From GCA-2683135 sp964507445 (GTDB taxonomy: Bacteria > Planctomycetota > GCA-002687715), in assembly GCA_964507445.1 (NCBI GenBank), contig CAZDQF010000020.1:1-64000 (forward strand): DNA of 64,000 bases. The letters are read 5' to 3'. The translations under genes and the position numbers were made by a program. Shown piece by piece: positions 8,319 to 16,616 of the stretch (positions are counted from its first letter, which is position 1; each line of letters opens with the position of its first letter). The notes below the pieces were generated by a model. It did no database searches and had not been told where the DNA came from. It worked only from the letters and a program-made list of their open reading frames with translations.

Positions 8319-11300
8319 CTATTTGACCCAACCCTTGAGCTCAGTTCCAGTGCTTAGGACCAATACGCCGTCCCGAACCGTCGCTCCGGTGGTGGTCTCT
8401 ACCGAATCGGGCCTGTAGGAGTCGGGGATGAGGTCTATGAGGTCATCCACCCGACCCGTCTTCGCGTTGATGAAGTACAGCTCCGGGGAGTGGGGGTTCT
8501 GGTTGCGGCGCCGCTTGGGCGGGAACTTGCGGACCAGGACCCAGTCCTTTGTGGGATGGGTGGAGAGCCGGATGTTGGCGCCTGCGAACTCCGCCGTGGC
8601 CCAGGGGCTCGTGCCCTTGCGCAGGTCGTAGGCGCGGATCTTCTGGGCGATCCCGTCGCCGGTCTTCACGGTGGCCATCACCCCGACGTAGAGGCGGTCT
8701 CCGCGGACGTGGGCGTCGACGCTGAATTCCTGCTTGTCCAGGTCGGTCTTGAAGCGCGCCTTGCCGGTCTCCAGGTCCAGCACGATGACCTTGTGACGCT
8801 TGCTGTTCCGTGAGCGGGCGGTCGAGGACCCGAGCTCGAAGACCAGCTCGCGCTCCGTGAGTGCCAGCGGCAGGAATCGGCCGCGGCCGGCGGAGAACTC
8901 CCACGCGTCCTCGCCGCTCGACGGGTCACGGGCCAGCACCCGGACCATCTGCGAAGTGGTCTGGTCCGACCCGAAGGTGAGGATGGCGTGATCACCGCTG
9001 GTGAGGAACGGCGGATACCCGTCCCTCGAGAAGTGCATGACGTTCCCGACCCGCTCACCGGTGAAGCCGTCGAAGCAGGTGGCCTTGCGTTGCCGCGGGG
9101 TGCGGACCAACAGCCAGGAAGGGCTCACGCTGAAGCTGCCGTCGTAGAACCCGCGCATGGTGCGGGCCTGGACGTCCTGACCGGAGGCGATATCGAGTCC
9201 GCGGATCACCAGGCCGCCCTGGGCCACCGAGCGGACCAGCATGTAGACCTTGCCGTGTCCGCAGGCCAGGTCTCGAAGGTCTCCGGAGCGGGGCTGGGTC
9301 CTCCAGCGCTCGTCACCGGTGCGTGGGTCCAGGCAGGCGACGTCCTGATCGAGGTCCATGATGAGGGCGCCGTCGTGCCAGACCGCGCGCTTGGGGGTCT
9401 CGATGGCTGCCTTGCGCCAGATGATCTCCCCGTTCTTCGGGGTCAGGGCGACCACTTCGCTGTCGATGTGCGCGAGCACCAGGTCCTGGTTGGGGGGTGT
9501 GGGCCGCCCGTGAGGATCGAGGATGCGGACGGGCGTCCCGTTGGTCTGACCGCTGAGCTTCCAGCCGATACGGAGTCCGCCGCTCAGACCGGAGCCGGAC
9601 TCGTCGCCCTTGGAGGTCGTCTCTTCCCGGGCCAGCTCCCGCTTGGTCCATCCTGCGACGCGGACGGTCTTGTCGTCCACCTTGAGCGTCTCGGTCCCGT
9701 GACGGAACGCGAGGGCCTGCAGGACCCCGGCATAGGAGTCGCGGGCGCCGAGCTGTTTGAGGCACCTCGCGTACTCATACAGCGCCGCCGGCGAGGTCCG
9801 GGCGAAGCGCGTGAAGTAGCGCTGCATCTCGCCCAGGGCCTCCTGGTACATGCCCTCGCCGAGGAGGCGACGGGACAGCTCCAGGTACGCTCGTTCCACC
9901 ACCGAGCTCTGAGGGTAGTTCCTCAGGATGGTGCGGATCCCCTGCATGTCGTCGTTGGAGAGGGCGGCCCGCAGGAGGCGTTTGGCCGCCCGTTCCTGGA
10001 CCTGGTAGGCGCCGGCCCCGTGGACCTTCATGATCTTGGCGATGCGGTCCCCTGCGTAACGCCACGCCGATTGCCGCTCCAATTGCGCGTCGTGATAGCG
10101 GATCTGGGCGTCGTGGAAGTGTCTCACCGCTTCCCGGTGCTCGTTGGCGCGCTCTGCCCGGACCCCGGCGGCCAGGTGTGCGAGCAGGCCGGCGGGCGCT
10201 CGGAGCCCCTCCTCGAACTCCGGGAACAGGCCGTGGATCGCGCCTCGTAGCTCGACCCATTCGTCGGGTGCCGCGGTGACGAGATCTTCGATCGTGCGCT
10301 TGAAGGCGCCGGTGTCTTCTTCGGTCAGCGACCAGTTGAGGCAGGCGAGGAGCGCCCGTACTCGCTGTCGGTCCGTCCGCGCGTATTCCATGGCCTTGCG
10401 GAATCGGCCCTCTGGCGACGAGGGGCCGCCCATGATCTTGCGATCCGGTTCCTCCGCCACCTCCATCCAGCCGTTGTAGAGGCTGAGGGCCGCTCGGGAT
10501 GCGACGTTGCGTCCGCGGGGTCCCTGGGAGGTGGCTCGCTTCAACGCCCGGGCGTAGGTCTCCAGCGCCTGGGCCCACTGCCCCTGGCGCTTGCGGACGT
10601 CCGCCAACCGCATCTGGATGGAGGGGTCCGGGTTGGGGCCACGGGTGGCGATCTCCAGCTGGCGCTCGACGTCCTTCAAGTTGAAGTACGCGTGGATGGA
10701 GTGCTCACCAGCGATGAGGATGGACTCGGCGTCGGCGACGATGTTCCCCTCTCGGCTTGCGTACCGCAGCCGCTCTTGTCGCTTGTACTTGCCGCTACGC
10801 AGGTCCACCTCATTCACCACCGTCGCGCCGCCGGTGCTCACGGACGTGCAGAAGATCACGCTGTCGCCGACGACCTCCGGCAGGCCCTGGATCGACGAGC
10901 CGTTGAATCTTGACCCCGTCTCGATGGTCGTCCACTGGCCCTTCAGGCTCTTCGGATCGATGGCGATGACCCGGTTCCCCGCCACCAGCAGGAGCCCCCC
11001 GTGCGCACCCAGGAAGTAGTGGTTGCGGTCACGGGTCGTGCGCCGGGCCACGGGGATGGCCGTGAGGGCCCCGGTCTTCACGTCGCAGGCGTAGAGGTTT
11101 CTCGAATCCGTCGGAGCGACGAATACCCTGTCCCCGACCACCGCCGGGGCGCTGGGCATCCAGCCGGTCTGCCGTTCCCGGGTCATGGGGCTGTCGGTGG
11201 ACGGGATGGGTTCCTGTTCGTAGGCCGCCTCCCAGATGATGGTTCCGTTGACGGCGTCGACGGCGCAGATCACTCCGATGTTGTTGCTGTAGTAGAGGAC

Positions 11301-12797
11301 GCCATCGTCCTCTGTGACATGTCCGGGGACGGCCTCCTTGACCGGGTTCCCGAACATGTTCAACTCCATCTGGCCGGCGCCCGTGTAGGTCCTCCACTTC
11401 AACTGTCCCGTCGACCGGTCGAAGGCGCAGAGCCACTGGTGGAAGACGCCCATGAGGACGTGGCCGGCGGCGTACAGGGTGTCGCCGATGACCAGGGGCG
11501 GCTGGTTCACGCAGAGCTTGCTGAGGAACGCGGCGTCCGCCGGGTCTTCGGCGGCGAACTGGAGGTGCGACCAGCGGACGTCGCCGGTGTTGCGGTCCAC
11601 GGCCACTAGCTTGTGGGAGGGGATGGTCTCGATGGGGCGGAAGCCCTGCCAGGCGCTGTCTCCCGCCTCCATCGCCGGGGGCCCCTCCAGGTAGCCGAAC
11701 AGGAGGTCGTCGTCGATGACAACGTGGTAGTAGAGGTTGCGGTTCTGCCGCCCGGAGAAATCCGGCAGGGGGCTGGCGACCCCTGGCCAGATGTCGTGCC
11801 CGGAGAAGAGGCTGCGCGCACGAATGAAGCGACCGTCACAGTAGTAGACGACGCCGTCGGCGATCGAGGGGATGACGGGGTAGTGGGTGATCCACTGCGG
11901 CTGGGAGCGACTGCCGAAGACACGGGATCTGCCGGCGGAACGCGTGTTGCGCATGAAGGAGCGGTTCCACACCCCGCGGGTCGTCACGCGGATGGCGGGG
12001 TGAGCCCCTCTATCCCCGGTGTCCGGCTCCTCGGTCTGGGCCAACAAGGCCTCGAGGAAGGCGATGACGTCAACCTGGTCTGCGTCGACCGCGATGTCCT
12101 GACCTGCCGCCGCAGCCCGAGATTCCGCGATCATGGCCGTGAGCTCTGTCTTGCGCCCGGACCCCCACAGCGTGAGGCCCTCCCTGGCGAGCACCTGGAG
12201 CCCGAGGCTCGAGGTGCGTTCCGCGTCCGCCAGGTCCGCGTGAAGGCGTCGAATGGTGACGCGGGCTTCCTCGAACCGGCCGTGTTCGATGAGGAGATCC
12301 ACGAGCGCAAGATGGGCCGCTCGTCCGCTGGGGGTGAGGGCGTAGCGGAGCGCACACTCACGGAGCAGGGCCTCGTTCTCACGTGCGATGCCGTCACCCA
12401 GCATTCGGCGCGCCTTGGGCTCCATGATGGCGCGGTAACGCGCGAGCCCCTCCGTCGGCAGCGCCTGGATGAGGTCGATGACCACCGATCGGACCCCATG
12501 GAAGCGGTCCCCATCGATGACCGCGTCCGTCTCTGTGCCCGTGCGTGGCGCCCGGTGACTCGCCACCACCTTCGCCGACATGCGGTCCAGGACCTCTTGC
12601 CAGATGGTGATGGCGCGGGCCGTGTCCCCCTGCGTCAGCGCGTCCCGGGCCCGGCTCAGGTGCTGTCGCACCACCAGATCGTCCGGGACCGAGACCTTGC
12701 TGGTGTGGGTCTGCGCTGGAGCGGATTGGAAGGTGGCCAGCGTCGCCAGGGCCAGGCAGCAGATCCAGAGGCGTTTGGTGTGACGGATGGGGTTCAT
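8319..12797 (-). CDS. Secreted PQQ-like beta-propeller / TPR protein
   Basis: A 1492-residue protein. The start is ATG 12797, preceded by GAGG. Residues 1-29 (MNPIRHTKRLWICCLALATL..., ending SAPAQ) are a signal peptide. About 35-210 is TPR-like. About 245-700 is a PQQ-type propeller with blades such as DRSTGQLKWRTYTG and DAVNGTIIWEA. About 720-1000 is helical and TPR-like, and about 1060-1480 is a second propeller (TPKNGEIIWRK, DPRTGDERWRT, DPSSGEDAWEFS). No quinone-dehydrogenase catalytic residues are evident, so it is probably a periplasmic or surface scaffold rather than an enzyme. Confidence 0.8.
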   Translation of the reverse strand: MNPIRHTKRLWICCLALATLATFQSAPAQTHTSKVSVPDDLVVRQHLSRARDALTQGDTARAITIWQEVLDRMSAKVVASHRAPRTGTETDAVIDGDRFHGVRSVVIDLIQALPTEGLARYRAIMEPKARRMLGDGIARENEALLRECALRYALTPSGRAAHLALVDLLIEHGRFEEARVTIRRLHADLADAERTSSLGLQVLAREGLTLWGSGRKTELTAMIAESRAAAAGQDIAVDADQVDVIAFLEALLAQTEEPDTGDRGAHPAIRVTTRGVWNRSFMRNTRSAGRSRVFGSRSQPQWITHYPVIPSIADGVVYYCDGRFIRARSLFSGHDIWPGVASPLPDFSGRQNRNLYYHVVIDDDLLFGYLEGPPAMEAGDSAWQGFRPIETIPSHKLVAVDRNTGDVRWSHLQFAAEDPADAAFLSKLCVNQPPLVIGDTLYAAGHVLMGVFHQWLCAFDRSTGQLKWRTYTGAGQMELNMFGNPVKEAVPGHVTEDDGVLYYSNNIGVICAVDAVNGTIIWEAAYEQEPIPSTDSPMTRERQTGWMPSAPAVVGDRVFVAPTDSRNLYACDVKTGALTAIPVARRTTRDRNHYFLGAHGGLLLVAGNRVIAIDPKSLKGQWTTIETGSRFNGSSIQGLPEVVGDSVIFCTSVSTGGATVVNEVDLRSGKYKRQERLRYASREGNIVADAESILIAGEHSIHAYFNLKDVERQLEIATRGPNPDPSIQMRLADVRKRQGQWAQALETYARALKRATSQGPRGRNVASRAALSLYNGWMEVAEEPDRKIMGGPSSPEGRFRKAMEYARTDRQRVRALLACLNWSLTEEDTGAFKRTIEDLVTAAPDEWVELRGAIHGLFPEFEEGLRAPAGLLAHLAAGVRAERANEHREAVRHFHDAQIRYHDAQLERQSAWRYAGDRIAKIMKVHGAGAYQVQERAAKRLLRAALSNDDMQGIRTILRNYPQSSVVERAYLELSRRLLGEGMYQEALGEMQRYFTRFARTSPAALYEYARCLKQLGARDSYAGVLQALAFRHGTETLKVDDKTVRVAGWTKRELAREETTSKGDESGSGLSGGLRIGWKLSGQTNGTPVRILDPHGRPTPPNQDLVLAHIDSEVVALTPKNGEIIWRKAAIETPKRAVWHDGALIMDLDQDVACLDPRTGDERWRTQPRSGDLRDLACGHGKVYMLVRSVAQGGLVIRGLDIASGQDVQARTMRGFYDGSFSVSPSWLLVRTPRQRKATCFDGFTGERVGNVMHFSRDGYPPFLTSGDHAILTFGSDQTTSQMVRVLARDPSSGEDAWEFSAGRGRFLPLALTERELVFELGSSTARSRNSKRHKVIVLDLETGKARFKTDLDKQEFSVDAHVRGDRLYVGVMATVKTGDGIAQKIRAYDLRKGTSPWATAEFAGANIRLSTHPTKDWVLVRKFPPKRRRNQNPHSPELYFINAKTGRVDDLIDLIPDSYRPDSVETTTGATVRDGVLVLSTGTELKGWVK

Positions 12798-12815
12798 GTG
12801 ATCCTCTACGGGCTC

Positions 12816-12821
12816 ACTATA
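12816..12821 (-). promoter_or_regulatory. Weak -10-like hexamer TATAGT
   Basis: TATAGT on the minus strand lies 18 nt before ATG 12797 in the 89-nt gap after the rhodanese gene. The leader would be very short and there is no clear -35, so support is weak. Confidence 0.25.
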
Positions 12822-12886
12822 CGGTTCGACCACCAGATCCCGAGGATGGAGTCCCATCCTCCCCGCCACACCGAAGTTTCGGGCTC

Positions 12887-13204
12887 TCAGGGGCTGGTCG
12901 GGTAGCTCTGGCGCCACAGCTCGAAGCCTCCGGAGAGGCTCCGGGTACCGGTCAGTCCTTTCTCCGACAGGTAGGCCGTGGCCCCCTTGCTGGCGTTGCC
13001 GTGGTGGCAGTAGACGATCACGGGAGAGTCGGGACCGAACTCCGCGCAGAGGGCGTCGACGTCGGCTTCGGAGGTCAGGTGTCTGCAGCCCGGGATGTGG
13101 GCGGTGGCGTGACTGGCGGGGTCTCTGATATCCACGAAGACCGCCGTCTCCTTCTCCAGGAGGTCCTTGGCTTCGTGGATGTCGATCTCGGATACGTCCT
13201 GCAT
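12887..13204 (-). CDS. glpE: Single-domain rhodanese (GlpE-like thiosulfate sulfurtransferase)
   Basis: A 105-residue cytoplasmic single-domain rhodanese, the same size as E. coli GlpE. The active-site loop is CHHGNAS, close to the CYHGNSS-type loop of GlpE, with the catalytic Cys near residue 66. FVDIRDPASHATAHIPGCRHL and the C-terminal GGFELW are also typical. The family transfers sulfane sulfur from thiosulfate to cyanide or thiol acceptors. It begins 7 nt after the Ser/Thr kinase gene stops, suggesting coexpression. The exact sulfur acceptor cannot be read from sequence. Confidence 0.85.
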   Translation of the reverse strand: MQDVSEIDIHEAKDLLEKETAVFVDIRDPASHATAHIPGCRHLTSEADVDALCAEFGPDSPVIVYCHHGNASKGATAYLSEKGLTGTRSLSGGFELWRQSYPTSP

Positions 13205-13211
13205 GGTCGAT

Positions 13212-14141
13212 TCAGTCCGTCTTGAACAGGTCCTTCAGCACCGATCTTACAACCGTGGTGTCGCTGCTGGGGTAGTTGGCTCGGATGATGCCGGCGAGCT
13301 TCTCACACTCCTCCGCCACCGTGAGCATGCCTATCGGTCGGCGGTCCGGCCTCCTGCGGGTCATGCGTTGGACCAGCCTCGCTACAGGCTTGCTGACCTT
13401 TGCGTGCAGCTCTCCCAAGGGGATGTTGCGTTCATTGAGGGTCGCCTTGAAGAGCTCTGTGGTCTGGTGTCCGTCCAGGCTCAAGGGGCCGGTCAACATC
13501 TCGAACAGGATGACGCCCAGGGAGTAGATGTCCGTGCGCGCGTCGATCTCGTCTCCGAGGATCTGCTCGGGGGCGGAGTAGGCCGGGGTGCCGATGTAGG
13601 TGCCGATCCGCGTGATCGCGGTGTCGGCGTGGAGGTCCTTGGCGATGCCGAAGTCCAGCACCTTCACCCGCTCATCCGATCTCCGGATCATGACATTGGA
13701 CGGCTTCAGATCACGGTGGATCATGCCCGCCTCGTGTGCCGCCGACAGGCCCGCTGCGATGTCGCGGGCGATGACCAGGGCGTGCTCCGGGGGGAAGGCC
13801 TGGCCGTCCTCCATCAGATCCCAGAGCGTCTGGCCGTCCACGTACTCGAGGATGATGAACGGCTGCACGCCGTGGTACCCGAGGCCGTGGACGCGAACCA
13901 GGTTGGGGTGGCGGAGCCGTCCGAAGGTCCCACCCTCCCGGCGAAACCGGGTGCGCAACGCGTCGTTGCGCGTGGCGTCCGGGTGCAGGAACTTGACCGC
14001 GATCTGTCGCGAGCGCTTCAGGTCCATCGCCAGCCAGATGGAGCCTCCCGCCCCTTCTCCGAGGAGGCGCTGAAGCTCAAATCGATCGTCGTTGCCGACC
14101 CGTCGTCCGATTTGATCCTGGCCGTCGGAGGGGTGTGACAT
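13212..14141 (-). CDS. Soluble Hanks-type Ser/Thr protein kinase
   Basis: A 309-residue kinase with no transmembrane segment, little more than the catalytic domain. Visible motifs are the glycine loop LLGEGAGGSIWLA, the lysine of IAVKFLH, HRDLKPSNVM (catalytic loop), VLDFGIAKD (DFG), and GTPAYSAPEQ (activation segment). All catalytic residues are present, so it should be active. It lies between the VWA membrane protein (54 nt upstream) and the rhodanese (7 nt downstream), in the same direction. It may phosphorylate a component of the MoxR/VWA machinery, but that is inference from position. Confidence 0.9.
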   Translation of the reverse strand: MSHPSDGQDQIGRRVGNDDRFELQRLLGEGAGGSIWLAMDLKRSRQIAVKFLHPDATRNDALRTRFRREGGTFGRLRHPNLVRVHGLGYHGVQPFIILEYVDGQTLWDLMEDGQAFPPEHALVIARDIAAGLSAAHEAGMIHRDLKPSNVMIRRSDERVKVLDFGIAKDLHADTAITRIGTYIGTPAYSAPEQILGDEIDARTDIYSLGVILFEMLTGPLSLDGHQTTELFKATLNERNIPLGELHAKVSKPVARLVQRMTRRRPDRRPIGMLTVAEECEKLAGIIRANYPSSDTTVVRSVLKDLFKTD

Positions 14142-14195
14142 GGCACGATTCTAACCCGATCCTCGGCGCCGTCGACGCTTGGAAACGGCGGCAGG

Positions 14196-16616
14196 TCAGA
14201 GGTAGCGGAAGCGTTTGCGCAAGATCCACTCGACGGTGAGCAGCGCCAGGAAGATGATCGGGAGCCACCTGAGCCAGGGGCTCTCCTCGTCGCGGAGATG
14301 CGTGAACTGGCGTTGCCGAGGAATCTCCACGGTCCCGGAGGCCACGTCGTCGAGCAACGACCTGGCCCCGTCGAGGGTCACATAGGAGCCGGAGGTCCGA
14401 CCGGCGATGGTCTTGAGGGTGACCTCGTCCAGGATCGGTTCGCGGCGCTCCACGTCCGACGTGGTGACGAGGAATGACACCGGTGAGAGCTTCTCGTCCG
14501 AGAGCCCGTCCTCGGGCTGGATCCAGGCGTGATAGTCACCGGTCACGGAGCCGTGGAACGAGTGCTCGAAGACACCCGGCTGGACCTTGCGCAGGCGGAT
14601 GGTCTCTCGACGACCCGAGGACTCCGGGTACTCCAGGATCACCTCCTGGTCGGCCTTGTCGGACGGCCGATAGGTGCGGTCCTTGATGTAGGCCGTGAGG
14701 GTGATCAGGTCGCCCTGCTGATACCTGGTCCGGTTGGAGACGAGCCTGAAGCGCTTGTCTCCCTGGAACAGCCGCGCCCTCGCCAGGTGGCGCACCACGT
14801 TGCCCCAGAACCGGTGGTGGGTGAACGGGCCCTCCCAGGCGAACCAGCGCCACGTCGCGTCCAGGGCGGTGAAGAACACCGGGCCCTCGCCGTAGGTGCC
14901 GGCCACCAGGATGGGGTACGGGCCGTGGAGGTTGCGGTCGCTCTCGTGGACCGCGAGCACCTGGCTGCCCGGCTTGGCCTTCTTCACCCGCGCGAACCAG
15001 TACAGCTCCTCGAGCCGATCCGGTTCGTTGCGGTCTTCCCAGATGCGCCGGTTGCGATCCGGGTCCTTCTCGTCGTCTTCGATCTGGGTGATCGGGTGGT
15101 TCACCCCCATGGGGGTGAGCTTCACTCTGAAGCCCAGGTCGTCACTGCCTCCCGCTTCCTCGCTCGGGTCGATGAGCACGGGGAGGATGTCAGCCAGGGG
15201 TGTGTCCTTGAACGCCCGCGGACTGAACCGGTCTCCGGCGACCATGGCGAAGCCGCCGCCCTCCGCGACGAACTCCCGGATCAGAGCCATGTTCTTACGC
15301 GCCTTCTCCGGGTCCGCGGCGGAGAACAGGTCGCTCATGGGGTCCACGTCACCGAAGATGATGACGTCGTACCAGAACAGCTCCTCCTTGCTCGCGGGGA
15401 ACTGGGTGAGCGGCTGCAGGTTGCCGGCGCCGAGGGTCGACTCCTGGGGGAACCCGTGATCCGCCTCCAGCAGCAGGCACTGGCAGATGAAGGCGTCGTT
15501 GGCGCGGACCAGGAAGTCCTTCAGGGAGCGGTACTCCCACCTGGGGAACGACTCCACGTAGAGCACCTTGATCTTCTGGTCCTTGACCAGGACCTCGATG
15601 ACCCGGGAGTTGTTGTCTTCGGTGTGCTCCGTGGGGATCGGCTGCACCCGCACGGTCCAGCGCTTGCGGCCCTCTGAGAGCGGGCGGTACAGCATCCTGA
15701 ACGGCTGGTCTTCCTCGCTGGCGCTCAAGGTCACGCGCTGGCGATGGATGACGTTGTCGTTCTCCAGCAGCTGCAGGGTCACCTTCTCACCGGGGAACCC
15801 TCGCTGCCGCACCTTCAGGTCGATGCTGACCGTGTCTTCGACGAGCACCACGCTGGAGTGGAGCACGGAGGTGAGCTCGATGTCCTTGGTCGCCTTCGGG
15901 TCGCCGACCCCGACGCAGTGCACCGGGATCTTGCGGCGGGCCGCGATCTCCACCACCTCCGCCGGAGGCGGCCCGGCGGTGTTCTTGCCGTCCGTGATGA
16001 TGACCACGCCGCCGACGGAGGAGCTCTTGACCTCCGGCTCGTCGAGGATGCGTTCCAGGGTGCTCCCGAGGGTCGTGACCCGGTCTCGGGGCTCCAGGTC
16101 GGCGATGCCGGAGATGCCCTGCAGGCGCTCGCCGAAGGAGTAGAGGCGGACCCGGTTCTCCTCCCCGAGCTTCTCGAGGAAGGGCACCTCGCCTTCACCG
16201 AGCACCTTCTTGACCAGGCCGAGCCGGGTCAGGCTGTCCAGCGGGGTGCCGGCGGGGAGCTGGGCGGCGCCTCGGAGGCGGTCCGCCAGCCCGGGGTTGG
16301 TCTGGTAGTCGTCGTTGTGACCCATGGAGGCGCTGGCGTCGACCAGCACGATGGTGAGCGTCGGCTTGCGCTCCACCACGGTGGTCTGCATGGCCGGGTC
16401 CATGAGCAGGAGCGCCACGAAGATGAGGACCGCGATGCGGAGCAGCGTCAGCCCGTGGCGGACCAGCGCCGGGACGCCTTCGCGGCCCATCCGATAGAAC
16501 ACGGCGGCGAACCCGATGACGGCGGGGACGATGACGAGGAAGATGACCCAAGTCGGGGGAGCGCTGCGGAACACCAGCCCTTCCGACACCACCTCCGATT
16601 CCAGCAACCAGGTCAT
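14196..16616 (-). CDS. VWA-domain membrane protein with glutamine-amidotransferase-like segment
   Basis: An 806-residue protein. The start is ATG 16616, preceded by GGAGGGAAGC and overlapping the upstream stop (ATGA). Two hydrophobic segments occur near residues 18-40 and 55-75. Then follows a von Willebrand A domain with the metal-site motif DASASMG and later ITDGKNTAG. A central region (YVESFPRWEYRSL..., FVAEGGGFAMVAGD) resembles the class-I amidotransferase-like fold of this family, and a C-terminal anchor ends RKRFRYL. These proteins accompany BatA, DUF58 and MoxR as a presumed envelope or aerotolerance complex. The exact role is unknown. Confidence 0.85.
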   Translation of the reverse strand: MTWLLESEVVSEGLVFRSAPPTWVIFLVIVPAVIGFAAVFYRMGREGVPALVRHGLTLLRIAVLIFVALLLMDPAMQTTVVERKPTLTIVLVDASASMGHNDDYQTNPGLADRLRGAAQLPAGTPLDSLTRLGLVKKVLGEGEVPFLEKLGEENRVRLYSFGERLQGISGIADLEPRDRVTTLGSTLERILDEPEVKSSSVGGVVIITDGKNTAGPPPAEVVEIAARRKIPVHCVGVGDPKATKDIELTSVLHSSVVLVEDTVSIDLKVRQRGFPGEKVTLQLLENDNVIHRQRVTLSASEEDQPFRMLYRPLSEGRKRWTVRVQPIPTEHTEDNNSRVIEVLVKDQKIKVLYVESFPRWEYRSLKDFLVRANDAFICQCLLLEADHGFPQESTLGAGNLQPLTQFPASKEELFWYDVIIFGDVDPMSDLFSAADPEKARKNMALIREFVAEGGGFAMVAGDRFSPRAFKDTPLADILPVLIDPSEEAGGSDDLGFRVKLTPMGVNHPITQIEDDEKDPDRNRRIWEDRNEPDRLEELYWFARVKKAKPGSQVLAVHESDRNLHGPYPILVAGTYGEGPVFFTALDATWRWFAWEGPFTHHRFWGNVVRHLARARLFQGDKRFRLVSNRTRYQQGDLITLTAYIKDRTYRPSDKADQEVILEYPESSGRRETIRLRKVQPGVFEHSFHGSVTGDYHAWIQPEDGLSDEKLSPVSFLVTTSDVERREPILDEVTLKTIAGRTSGSYVTLDGARSLLDDVASGTVEIPRQRQFTHLRDEESPWLRWLPIIFLALLTVEWILRKRFRYL

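Noticed and set aside
8319..12797. PQQ-propeller protein as a quinoprotein dehydrogenase
   Set aside because: Blade motifs are present, but the calcium/PQQ-binding and catalytic residues of methanol or glucose dehydrogenases are not evident, and two propellers are separated by TPR segments.
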